Part shown: positions 24,701-34,162 of the stretch, one piece after another | Layout of the letters: each line of letters begins with the position of its first letter | How positions within the stretch are numbered: the stretch's first letter is position 1 | Assembly: GCA_037447655.1 (NCBI GenBank) | Contig: JBBHKE010000200.1 | Coordinates: forward strand, 124,001 to 188,000 | Source of the DNA: Zygnema cylindricum | Lineage: Eukaryota > Streptophyta > Zygnematophyceae > Zygnematales > Zygnemataceae | Direction of reading: 5' to 3' | DNA length: 64,000 bases | Position numbers and translations under genes: made by a program | The notes under the pieces: model-generated | Told to the model about the DNA's origin: nothing | Seen by the model: only the letters and a program-made list of their open reading frames with translations | The model's database searches: none

Positions 24701-26113
24701 GAACATTGAGAGATATAAGGCTCGGTTGGTAGCAAAGAGGTTCACCCAAAAAGAGGTGATTGACTACGAGGAGACTTTTGCCCTAGTTGTTCGGTTCCCA
24801 TGAGTTAGCATCCTCCTCAGTCTAGCGACAACGGAAAACATGAAATTACACCAGATGGATATTAAAAGCGCATTTGTCAATGGTGAGTTAGAGGAAGAAA
24901 TTTTCATGCGGCAACCAAAGGGGTTCGTGGAGGTAAGAGAAGAGAGCAAGGTCTGCAGGCTCATAAAGTACTTATATGGGCTAAAGCAGGCTCCACGACA
25001 ATGGAATAAGAAACTAGATGAGTTACTCACCGGTCGATAATATATCCGGATAAGCTTTGACCACTCTATCTATGTGTTTGAAGATGAGAATGGTGTGATT
25101 TTTATTGCAATTTATGTGGATGATCTGTAATTATTAAGTAAGTCTTTCGAAAACATCAATAAGTTAAAGAAAGATCTTAGAAGCATATTTGACATGAACG
25201 ATTTAGGGGAGGCAAGATATACTTTGGGAATTTGACTGGGGATAGATAGGGGGAAAACGATCATGAGATTTACTCAGAAAGAAGTAATAGGTAACATGCT
25301 TGAGAAATTCAAGATAGAAAAGGGCTCACAGTTGTAACACTCCCATGGACTTGAAGAAAGTAAGTGATGGAAGTGTAAGAGGAGTGATAATTTTAGATGA
25401 TCAAATTAGTATAGAAGAGGGAGAGTTTATGAAGTCTATTCCCTACACGCAAAATGTAGGAAGTCTAATATACTTTATGAACTGTAACAGGCCAAACATA
25501 GCGGCAACAGTTGGAGTACTCAGTAGGAGTCTTAATGATCCTAAGAAGAGAGACTGGGAGGCAGCTAAGAGAGTCTTGAGATATCTAGTAGGAAACAAAA
25601 TGCTATGGTTGCATTTGGGAGGGGAGCACACTGATATCACTACTTCGAGTGATGCTAGTTATGGGAATGCACCTATGAGAAGATGCACTTCTAAGTATGT
25701 GTTGTATGTGGGGGAAGGCGTTTGCTGTTGGAGCAGCAAGCAACAAAAGGTGGTTGCTCAGTCTACTATGGAGGCTGAGTACATGGCCTCTTGTTCTGTT
25801 GTGAAAGAATTGATGTGGTCATTGTCCTTGTTGCAAGAACTGGGGTATATAAAGGAGGGAATGCATGAAGTGTTTTGTGATAATCAACATGCTATTGCAA
25901 TTGCAACTTATCCAAAATATCATTTCAAGGCTAAGCATATGGACGTAAGATTGAGTTTTGTGAGAGAAAAAGTTGAGAATAAAATTGTGAATCTTGTAAG
26001 TAGATCTTATGAGGAAATGGTGGCTGATATGATGACAAAACTAGTGCCTTCTCCCAAGTTAAAATATAGTAGAGAAAAGTGTGGACTAAAATTGAAGTTA
26101 AAGTTTAGGGGAG
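21776..26113 (+). pseudogene. Element D gag-pol remnant
   Basis: Same domain order as element C. Gag block (YWEAMM ... YMEMESAGWTSRM) spans 21800-22415. A knuckle-like CHFCIKLGHIIVDC is near 22637. The protease keeps W-I-I-D-S-G-A (about 22900). Pre-integrase is around 23290-23440 and the integrase core around 23480-23850 (DDW has become D-Y-stop). RT spans about 24600-25200 (HQMDIKSAFVNGELEEEIFM) and RNase H 25345-26100 (KQQKVVAQSTMEAEYM, HFKAKHMDVRLSF). There are stops and shifts throughout. The 263-residue RNase H frame is the longest intact piece. Confidence 0.88.
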
Positions 26114-26322
26114 TATTGAAATTACTAGATTTATAGGGTATTTTCTAGGTCTAATTACATCAATAAAATGGAAAACAAAGGCCGGACAACGTGCCTCCAC
26201 CTCCTCTCTATAGCCACCATACTTGTTGTAGTCACTAAAGGATAGAGAATGTGGTTGAGCCATGGCTGCCTTAGCTCCATATGCAAGACTAAAGAGTGGC
26301 ATAAGTCACTCTCAACAAAAAA

Positions 26323-26395
26323 TTGAGTCCGACAGGACTCGAACCTCCAACCGGCAAAGCGACGCGTAGCCGTCAGCTCTAACCGGTGTGTCGTA
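26323..26395 (-). other. tRNA-like segment with B-box consensus in the LTR
   Basis: The minus strand contains GGTTCGAGTCC (26335-26345), an exact match to the Pol III B-box consensus GGTTCGANNCC. It is preceded by CCGGTTAGAGCTGACGG and CTACGCGTCGC. The T-stem pairs only partly, so this is tRNA-like, not a functional tRNA. Confidence 0.45.
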
Positions 26396-26694
26396 GAAGT
26401 TTGTTAAATTATATAGGGTTTGATAAATACTTAAACTGCGTTAGGATCTTGAAATTGATTAACTCAATTATAAATGAAGGAACATAAAACTAGTTAATAT
26501 ACCGTTCGAACGTCATCCCGCACAAAACAAATGAATCAAACATTTGTTTCGACGGCTAACATTTAATGTCATATTTAATCCAACAACATATGTCGACGCC
26601 GAGATCCCGGATTGGTCACTTTGGCGTTTTTCGCACGTGGCATGACATGGCGCCACGTGGAGGGATCACATTTGATCGCGAGAAATCCGGGGAA

Positions 26695-26699
26695 CATAC
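26695..26699. repeat. Target-site duplication CATAC, left copy (element E)
   Basis: CATAC directly precedes element E; an identical CATAC lies at 33040-33044 just after it. Removing E and one copy restores a continuous LTR of D, as seen in the related uninterrupted LTR near 21353. Confidence 0.93.
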
Positions 26700-26770
26700 T
26701 CTTGAAATCACTAGATTTAGGGAAGTATTTTCTAGGTCTTAGTTAGGTCAAATAACTAACAAAAAAAGCA

Positions 26771-26860
26771 GAGGCAGCCTGCCTCCACCTTCTCTCTCTA
26801 GCCCCCATACTTGTTATAATCACTGAAGGAGAGAGAGGGCGGTGGAGCCATGGCTGCCTC
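26771..26860 (+). other. U3 hairpin of element E
   Basis: Left arm GAGGCAGCC, then CTCCACC, then CTCTCTC. The loop contains CATACTTGTTATAATCACT. The right arm has GAGAGAG, GGTGGAG and GGCTGCCTC. The arms pair imperfectly over about 30 bases. The loop is almost the same in all LTR subfamilies, while the arms change together. Confidence 0.75.
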
Positions 26861-27474
26861 AACTCTATAGGTAGGACTAAAGAGTGACCTAAGTCACTCT
26901 CAACAAAAAGGTTAAGTCATGTCGTAATCGAACCTCCGACCGGCAGAGCGAGGCGTAGCCGTCAGCTCTTACCGGTCTATCGTAGTAGTCCGTTAGGATA
27001 CATAGGATTTGATAGCTATTTAAACATTAGCTAGGTCATTAATTCGTTCAACGGAATAATAAATTGAACACATAGAAACTAGTTGAGTATTTGTACGCAC
27101 GAAACAAAATTACCGGACATTTGTTATTTTGGACGGCGAACATTAAAAGCCGGTTTGGATCCAAAGGTCTGCATCATCGCCGGATCCCGGAATATCCGCC
27201 TTGCCGGTTTTCGGACATGACATGACCTATCGACACGTAGCAAGATATCATTAGGAAGCGGGAATTCCAGGGAGCACGAGGACAAGTTCGAAGGAGACAG
27301 ACGTCCTCTCCATGGCCTTGTCGTACACCAGCCGTACAGAAAGTACATCGGTCGCATTACCTTTTTGTGCTATACAGTCCTTTGATTTGTTTGTACATCA
27401 GTAGATAGGGGTTGTGAGAGGGGTTTAGGACTTAGAGGATTGAGGAGCTAGCCGTTTCTCTCCCAACAAGTTTG

Positions 27475-27482
27475 TATAAATA
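27475..27482 (+). promoter_or_regulatory. TATA box in the LTR of E
   Basis: TATAAATA; the same box is at 32817-32824 in the 3' LTR. It follows a pyrimidine-rich CTCTCCC stretch and a relative occurs in most LTR copies here. It is the likely Pol II promoter for element RNA. Confidence 0.6.
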
Positions 27483-27696
27483 TTGACATCTTTGCCATTT
27501 GATAATTAATCACATGGATGGGCGTTTTCGGTGATCGTTGTTGCTGTGGACTCAAGGGAGTTCAGACTCCACAAGGGTGTAGTCAGATTGTCTATTGACG
27601 TGCTTGGTAGCAGTAGTTCTAGTTTAAAGTGGTTTAGTCAAAAGCTATCTAGAGGCTTCCTGGATTTTGCCGTCCATTGGGGGACACAAAATTGCA

Positions 27697-27711
27697 GGTT
27701 ATGGGCCCACC
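27697..27711 (+). promoter_or_regulatory. Primer-binding site of element E
   Basis: GGTTATGGGCCCACC, identical to that of C and directly after ...TTGCA. Its ATG (27701) opens the gag frame. Confidence 0.87.
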
Positions 27712-30700
27712 CTCAAGGGTGCCCATCTTCAACGGATCTGGGTTCATTTACTAGGAAGCCATAATGACGAAGCATTTTGTGAAAAGTGATACTGAGTATT
27801 TTCTATACACAAGTGAAACGTCCATCTCAAGGAACTTCACCAGGGTTTGGTGGAGGGAGGTTTTCTGCAGCAACATCTGCTCCAACAAAGGAGGCAGACA
27901 ATGGGGACAGGAGTGTGTCCAGAAAAAGGAAAGATAAGGAGAAACCTCTTACTCCCACTGCCACGACACGTGGAGCAGTGGCCGTAAAAACCGAGGAAAA
28001 CGACATTCAGATGTGGGAATTCACCAACATGAATGTCAGGCATTTCATCTGAGGCACCTCACTCAAGGTCTGGCTACCTCTCATCTTCACAACTTCAAGG
28101 CCGAAGAGTTGTGGATGACTTTAGTGGAGATCTATAGAGCTGGTACCATTTAGGAGATTTAGCTGGTTGAGCAAAGGCTGGGGAGTTATACTTACAAAGG
28201 AGGGAAGGTGTTAGACTACTGTAATGATCTCTCTTGTCTGTACATGGAGATGGAAAGTGCCGGATGGACAGGCACAATGAAGATCAAAGTCAACACCCTC
28301 ATCATATAGTTGCGTGAGGAGTATGAAAACATAGCGTACCGAGTTTAAGAAATGGATGACAGTTCTAGGAAGTGGAGCACAATGGTCTGAATGATACTCG
28401 TGCAGGAGAACACCATTAAGATCCATAGAGGAGGAAAGAGCGTTCAAGCTCTAGCTGTCGGAACCGACCGGTGGAGGAAGGATCCGAAGAAGCCGTACAA
28501 CAACCTCAAAGGAGACCAATCAGGAGATCCTAGGCCCCCCAAGCGTCTTTGTCATTTCTGCAAAGAGTCGGGACACTTCATAGCTGATTGCAATAAGCTG
28601 TCGCAGCTGAGGCTCCAAGAAAATCGTGGAGGAGGTTCTTCCAGAGGGAAGAAGAAGGAACTTGTGGTCACACGTGTCAAAGGAGAGGCCGAGGAGGACG
28701 AGTCCTCTTAAGAAGAGGATGGGGAGCTTCTTTGCAACGAGAATCTAGGAGAGAAGGAGATCCCTCAGAAATAGAAGTGTGCTCTTGGAGCCATTCAGGA
28801 AGCTCCATAGGAAGGATGGATCATCAACTCAGGTGCATCCATACATATGTGCCGTGACAGGCACCTCTTCACTAAATTAAGAAAGATCCTTACTGTAGAA
28901 ATAGAGTATGGGGAGGGGAGAGTAGTTACGACATACCTAGTGGGCTCGGTAGATCTTAAAGTCTTAGTGGAGGGTAAGACTTCTATACTCACCTTCTCAG
29001 ATGTGCTCTATATTCCTCAGTTGAGTAAAAATCTTGTCTACCTTTGTCTTATATGACAATGATTTTGATACCTTCACGAGAAAGGGAGTCTTTACAGCTA
29101 AGTATGGAGATGAAGTCTACTTCACAGCAGATTTTGGCAGACAGGGAATGTTTAGGCTTAACCTGAGTAATGTAAAGAAGAGTGCTTACTATGGTGGTGT
29201 TCCTAGCTTGATGATAAGGCATAAGCGGTTGGGGCATGTGCATTTTGATAGGTTGAGGGAAATGAAGAAGCTTGGTGTGGTAGAAGGCATTCAGTTTGGG
29301 GATAATGAAATGATGGATGATTCTAGTGGTTGTGCCCAAGGTAAGGCTCACAGACTACCCTTTCCCAAAAATTCCACTTGTAGAGGTGAGAAAGTAGTAG
29401 ATCTTGTCCACACAGATATCTGGGGACCAGCAAGAGTACCCTCGGTTGGGGGAAAGAGTTATATGCTGATAGTTACTGATGATTGGTCCAGATATTCTAA
29501 GAGTGTATTTCCTAAAGACAAAGTCTTAAACACCAAAGTACTCCAAAAAATACAAAGCCTGGAACGAGATATTGCACGGAACCCCCATTAAGCGAATAAG
29601 GAGTGATAATGGGGGAGAGTACACCTCTAACCAGTTTGAGGAATACTTGAGAGATGAGGGAGTTCAGTAACAGAAAACTATACCGAATAATCCTGAACAA
29701 AATGGGGTAGCTGAGAGATTAAACCGGACGTTGGGAGTTAGTGTGTGTAGTATGTTGGCTGATAAGAAAATAGGAAGAAGATTTTGGGCAGAACCATGAA
29801 CTGTGCTAACTACATTAAAAATAGAGTTCTCACTACAGCCATTAAAGGAATGACACCTTATGAGAGATGGGTTGGAAGGAAACGAGATATTTCTCACTGG
29901 AAAGTATTTGGTAGTCAAGTATATAGTCTTATTACAGATAATAAAAACTGGAAACTAGATGCTAAAGGATAACCGGGATATTTTGTGGGATATGATGAGG
30001 ATGTCAAAAGATGTAGAGTCTATGACTTAGCTAAACAACATATCATTCTGGTAAAGCATCTAGTTGTCATGGATGAAAGAAAGTCATTTGACTCCTTCAA
30101 ATACACTAAGATATAAGAATCAGTTTTGAGTCTGAGAGTGATGAGGACTCGGATCTTCCACGAATGGACACAAGTGAAAACGTGATTGCAAATACAAGGG
30201 AGATCCAAGATGGGGGGGATACACCGAGATCTCCTCATATCTCTATGCCCCCCGAGGAGACAGAGGAGGCGGAGCCGGAACCGGCTCCCATGGATAGGGG
30301 AGCCGATGAAACAGTAAGGAGGAATCCGAGAATTCCCTCCATTCCAGCTTCAAAATTTGAGGGAGGACGAAGGAGTAGCAAAAGGCTACAAGAAAAATAG
30401 GTTGTTCACAACGTAACAAAACTATCTCACCCAGATGAGCCTCAGTCATACTCGGAAGCAATGGACAGTACAGAGAAAGACTGATGGGTCAGAGCCATAA
30501 ATGATGAGATGGCTTCCATCATGGAAGCTAATACTTGGGAGCTGCTGGACTGTCCTCTAGACAGAAAACGTATGAGGCGCAAATGGGTATTTAAATTGAA
30601 ACTGAACCTAGATAATGTCATTGAGAGATATAAGGCTCGGTTGGTAGCAAAGGGGTTCACCCAAAAAGAGGGGATAGATTATGAGGAGACTTTTGCTCCG

Positions 30701-32025
30701 ATGGTTTGGTTCCCATCTGTAAGGATTCTCTTCAGTCTAGCAGCAGCAGAAGACATGGAAATACACCAGATGGATATCAAGACCGTTTTCCTCAACGGTG
30801 AACTAGAGGAAGAAATCTTCATGCGACAACCACAGGGATGTATAGAGGAAGGAGAAGAGAGCAAAGTCTGCAGGCTCATAAAATCCTTATATGGACAAAA
30901 GCAGACTCACAAACAATGGAACAAGAAACTAGATGAGTTTCTCACCGGTCTGGGATATATTTAGATCAGTTCTGACCATTCTATTAACATGTTTGAGGAT
31001 GAGAATGGTGTGATTTTTATTGCAATTTATGTGGATGATTTGCTCGTGTTAAGTAAGTCTATGGAAAAAATCAATAATTTAAAGAAAAATCTTAGAAGCA
31101 GATTTGATATGAAGGATTTAGGGGAGGCTAAATATATTTTGGGGATTTCAATGGAAAGAGATAGAGGGAAGAGAATAATCAGACTTACTCAGAAGGAAGC
31201 GATCGGAAATATGCTTGAGAAATTTCAGATGGAAAGGGCAAACAGTTCTACCACTCCTATGGACTTGAGAAAAGTAAGTGATGGGAGTGTAGAAGGAGTG
31301 ATAACACTAGATGATCAAATGAGTCCAGAAGAGAGACAGTTTATGAAGTCTATTCCTTACAGACAAGTTGTTGGAAGTTTGATTTACTTTATGAATTGTA
31401 CTAGACCGGACATAGAAGCAGCAGTTTGAGTCCTCAGTAGGAGTCTTAATGATCCTAGGAAGAGAGACTGGAAGGCAGCCAAGAGATTTATGAGATACTT
31501 GGTGGGAAACAAGGATATATGGTTGCATTTGGAAGGGGAGCACACTGACATCAATACTTGGAGTGATACCAATTATGGGGATGCACCTATGAGAAGATGC
31601 ACTTCTGGGTGTGTGTTGTATATGGGGGAAGGTGTTTGCTGCTGGAGTAGCAAGCAACAAAAGGTGGTTGCTCAGTCCACTATGGAGGCTGAGTACATGG
31701 CCTCTCGTTCAGCTGTGAAAGAGCTGATGCGGGTGAAGTCTTTATCGAAAGAACTGGGTATATGAAGAAGGGAGTGCATGAAGTGTTTTGTGATAATCAG
31801 GCTGCAATTGCAATTGCAGCCAATCCAAAACATCATTTCAAGGCTAAGCATATGGATATAAGATTGAGTTTTGTGAGGGAAAAGGTTGAAAACAAAATTG
31901 TGAATCTGGTGTATATGGGTGATGGGGAAATGGTGGTTGGTATTATGACAAAACCTGTGTCATCCCCCAAGTTAAAATACTGTAGAGAAAAGTGTGGTTT
32001 TAAAGAGAAACTGAAATTAGACTAG
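27701..32025 (+). pseudogene. Element E gag-pol remnant
   Basis: Gag spans about 27701-28540. Zinc knuckle CHFCKESGHFIADC is near 28552. The acidic linker follows. The protease active site reads N-S-G-A instead of D-S-G-A (Asn codon at 28826-28828), which should abolish cleavage. Pre-integrase (HKRLGHVH ... CAQGKAHRLP) spans 29215-29370. The integrase core (VHTDIWGP, DDWSRYS, SDNGGEYTS) spans 29405-29640. RT has WVFKLKLNLDN (30583) and IYVDDLLVLS (31025). RNase H ends HFKAKHMDIRLSF at 31825-31880. Several stops (for example TGA at 31427 and TAG near 27752) and about three frame changes remain. Confidence 0.92.
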
Positions 32026-32038
32026 AAAATAAGGGGAG
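32026..32038 (+). promoter_or_regulatory. Polypurine tract of element E
   Basis: AAAATAAGGGGAG, directly between the pol stop TAG (32023-32025) and the LTR. Confidence 0.9.
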
Positions 32039-33039
32039 TGTTGAAATCACTAGTTTTATGGAAGGTATTTTCAAGGTCTTAATTAGATAAAAAAACTAAA
32101 AGAAAAAGAACAGGGAGCCTGCCTCCACCTTCTCTCTCTAGCCCCCATACTTGTTGTAGTCACTGAAGGAGAGAGAGGGCGGTGGAGCTATGGCTGCCTC
32201 AACTCTATAGGCAGGACTAAAGAGTGACCTAAGTCACTCTCAACAAAAAGGTTGAGTCCGGCAAGACTCGAAGCTCCGACAAGCAGAGCGAGGCGTAACC
32301 GTCAGCTCTTACCGGTCTGTCATAGTAGCCCGTTAGGATACATAGGGTTTGATAGCTCTTTAAACATCAGCTAGGTCATTAATTCGTTCAACGGAATAAT
32401 AAATTAAAGACATAGAAACTAGCTGAGTTTTAGTGCGCACGAAACAAAATTACCGGACATTTGTTATTTTGGACGGCGAGCATTAAAAATCCGTTTTGGA
32501 TCCGACCGTCCGCATCATCTCTGAGATCTCGAAATATCCGCCTTGGCGGTTTTCAGACGTGACATGACCTATCGACACGTAGCAAGATATCATTGGGGGG
32601 CGAGAATTCCGCGGAGCATGACGACAAGTCCGAAGGAGACAGACGTCTCCTCCATGGCCTTGTCGTACACCAGCCGTACAGAAAGTACATCGGTTGCAGT
32701 ACCTTTCTATACTATACCGTCTTTTGATTGGTTCGTACATCAGTAGATAGGGGTTGTGAGAGGGGTTTAGGACTTAGAGGATTAAGGAGGTAGCCGCCTC
32801 TCTCCCAACAAGCTTGTATAAATATTGGCATCTTTGCCATTTGATAATTAATCGCCTGGTTGGGCATTTTCAGTGATTCATTTTGCTGTGGACTCAGGGG
32901 AGTCCAAACTGCACAGGGGTGCAGTCAGATTGTCTATTGACCTGCTTGGGTAGCAGCAATTCTAGTTGACAGTGGGTTAGTCAAAAACTATCTAGAGGCT
33001 TCTTGAATTTTGCAGTCCAATGGGGGACACAGAATTGCA
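32039..33039 (+). repeat. 3' LTR of element E
   Basis: 1001 bp, TGTTGAAATCACTAG ... AGAATTGCA, followed by CATAC. It is clearly closer to the 5' LTR of E than the two LTRs of D are to each other, as expected from the nesting order. Confidence 0.94.
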
Positions 33040-33044
33040 CATAC
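33040..33044. repeat. Target-site duplication CATAC, right copy (element E)
   Basis: Second copy of the 5-bp duplication made when E inserted; 5 bp is the usual size for copia integrase. Confidence 0.93.
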
Positions 33045-33458
33045 GGTGGAGTGGAATATTGACACACGTCCACTTAGTGGCTTTGTCGTACACTGGTTGT
33101 ACAGAAAGAACATCGGCAGTAGTACCTTTTTGTACTATACAGTTATTTGATAGGTTCGTACTTCAGTAGATATTGATTATGAGAGGGGTTAAGACTTTAT
33201 ATATTTTTTGGTAGCCACCTCTCTCTTTAAGAGTCTGTATAAATTGGCATTTTTGCCACCTCATAGGTTATCGGATGGTTGGCCGTTTTTTGTGATTCTT
33301 TTTGCTACAGACTCAGGGTAGTCTAGATTGCACAAGGGTGTAGTTAGATTGTCAATTTTTTTGCTTGGGTAACTGTGGTTGTGGCTGAAAGTGGGTTAGT
33401 CAAAAACTACCTAGAGGCTTCTTAAATTCTGTAGTTCAATGGAGGACACAGAATTGCA
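33045..33458 (+). repeat. 3' LTR of element D, second part
   Basis: Continues the LTR interrupted at 26699 (GGTGGAGTGGAATATTG ... GAATTGCA), including the TATAAATTGGC box near 33237 and the U5 leader ATG GAG GAC ACA GAA TTG CA. Confidence 0.88.
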
Positions 33459-34162
33459 CTAAATCTATGATGATGGATAAAGGTGTGGATCCAAAATTCA
33501 AGGGGGAAGCTTTTCAGTGTGCTTCTTACATTAGAAATAAATAGAAACTAGATCTGTCAAGGATAAAACACCTTATGAAATGTGGACACGAAGGAAGCCG
33601 AATAGTAGTCACTTAATGTTAGTCACTTTAGAGTCTTTGGCAGCAATGTTTTATCTTGGATAATCTCCCAAATTGGAAATTAAGTCTGTTTTATGTTGGA
33701 TAATCTTCCAAATTGGAAATTAAGTCTAAAATCTGTACCTGGTTTTTTTTTTGCCTATGATGATCAATCTGTAGGATATAGAGACTATAGTCCTTAAAAA
33801 AACATAATTCAAATTGCTAAGAATGTTGAAATCAAGGAAGAAAGTAAACAAGTCGATGATTTAAGCATAAATGAGGCAGAAAAGATAGAAAAACTGCAAG
33901 AATATATCATTATTGAGCAGATTTCCATTAAGCAATCGGCAACTTTCCCTTCTTTTTCTACCTCCGGACTGCCACATGTTTTTGGGCAGCCATATCCCCC
34001 TGTTATTGCAGATGCAACTGGACCTCCTCCTTCTTCGCCGCCTTCTCCTACTCCTCCTCTAAGATTAGTGCGTGGAACAACAGTTACCGCTTCCAATTTT
34101 CTGAGGGAAGAAGACAAAACAGTCAGTTGAGAGGTGATCCAATGGACCAATGTTAAAAAAGG
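33459..34162 (+). pseudogene. Copia remnant L, integrase and linker
   Basis: Decayed pol. It has a piece like the end of the integrase core (GEAFQCASYIRN, then TPYEMWTRRKPN in shifted frames, HFRVFGSN). Then comes a linker rich in Glu/Lys and a proline run (GPPPSSPPSPTPPLRL, about 34020-34060). A tandem 40-bp duplication (33648-33687 and 33688-33727) adds damage. Neither end of the source element is present. The proline-rich linker is unlike that of the main family, so L may be a third copia lineage. Confidence 0.6.
33648..33727 (+). repeat. 40-bp tandem duplication
   Basis: Two adjacent 40-base copies (GTTTTATCTTGGATAATCTC... and GTTTTATGTTGGATAATCTT...), differing at only a few positions, inside the integrase remnant. 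The unit is not a multiple of three, so it shifts the frame. Confidence 0.85.

Larger units (their letters stand above)
26114..26699 (+). repeat. 3' LTR of element D, first part
   Basis: Begins TATTGAAATTACTAG after GGGGAG; the first two bases TG have become TA. It continues to GGGGAACATAC, where element E is inserted. Together with 33045-33458 it makes about 1 kb, the normal LTR length. Confidence 0.87.
26700..27696 (+). repeat. 5' LTR of element E
   Basis: 997 bp, starting TCTTGAAATC (TG changed to TC) and ending ...AAATTGCA. It carries the U3 hairpin (26771-26860), the antisense tRNA-like block (about 26920-26995), and a TATA box TATAAATA at 27475-27482 that probably sets the R start. Confidence 0.93.
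26700..33039 (+). mobile_element. Copia element E, complete, nested in the LTR of D
   Basis: 6340 bp: 5' LTR 26700-27696, PBS 27697-27711, gag-pol 27701-32025, PPT 32026-32038, 3' LTR 32039-33039, with perfect CATAC duplications on both sides. This proves the boundaries of the whole family (TG...CA, about 1 kb LTRs). It is younger than D because it sits inside the 3' LTR of D. Confidence 0.96.
20780..33458 (+). mobile_element. Copia element D (contains element E)
   Basis: 5' LTR 20780-21775, gag-pol 21776-26113, and a 3' LTR split by E into 26114-26699 and 33045-33458. Without E the element is about 6.3 kb. The flanks TGGAC (left) and CTAAA (right) do not match. The left flank is a MITE end while the right flank is copia pol L, so the two ends may come from different insertions. 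Confidence 0.85.
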
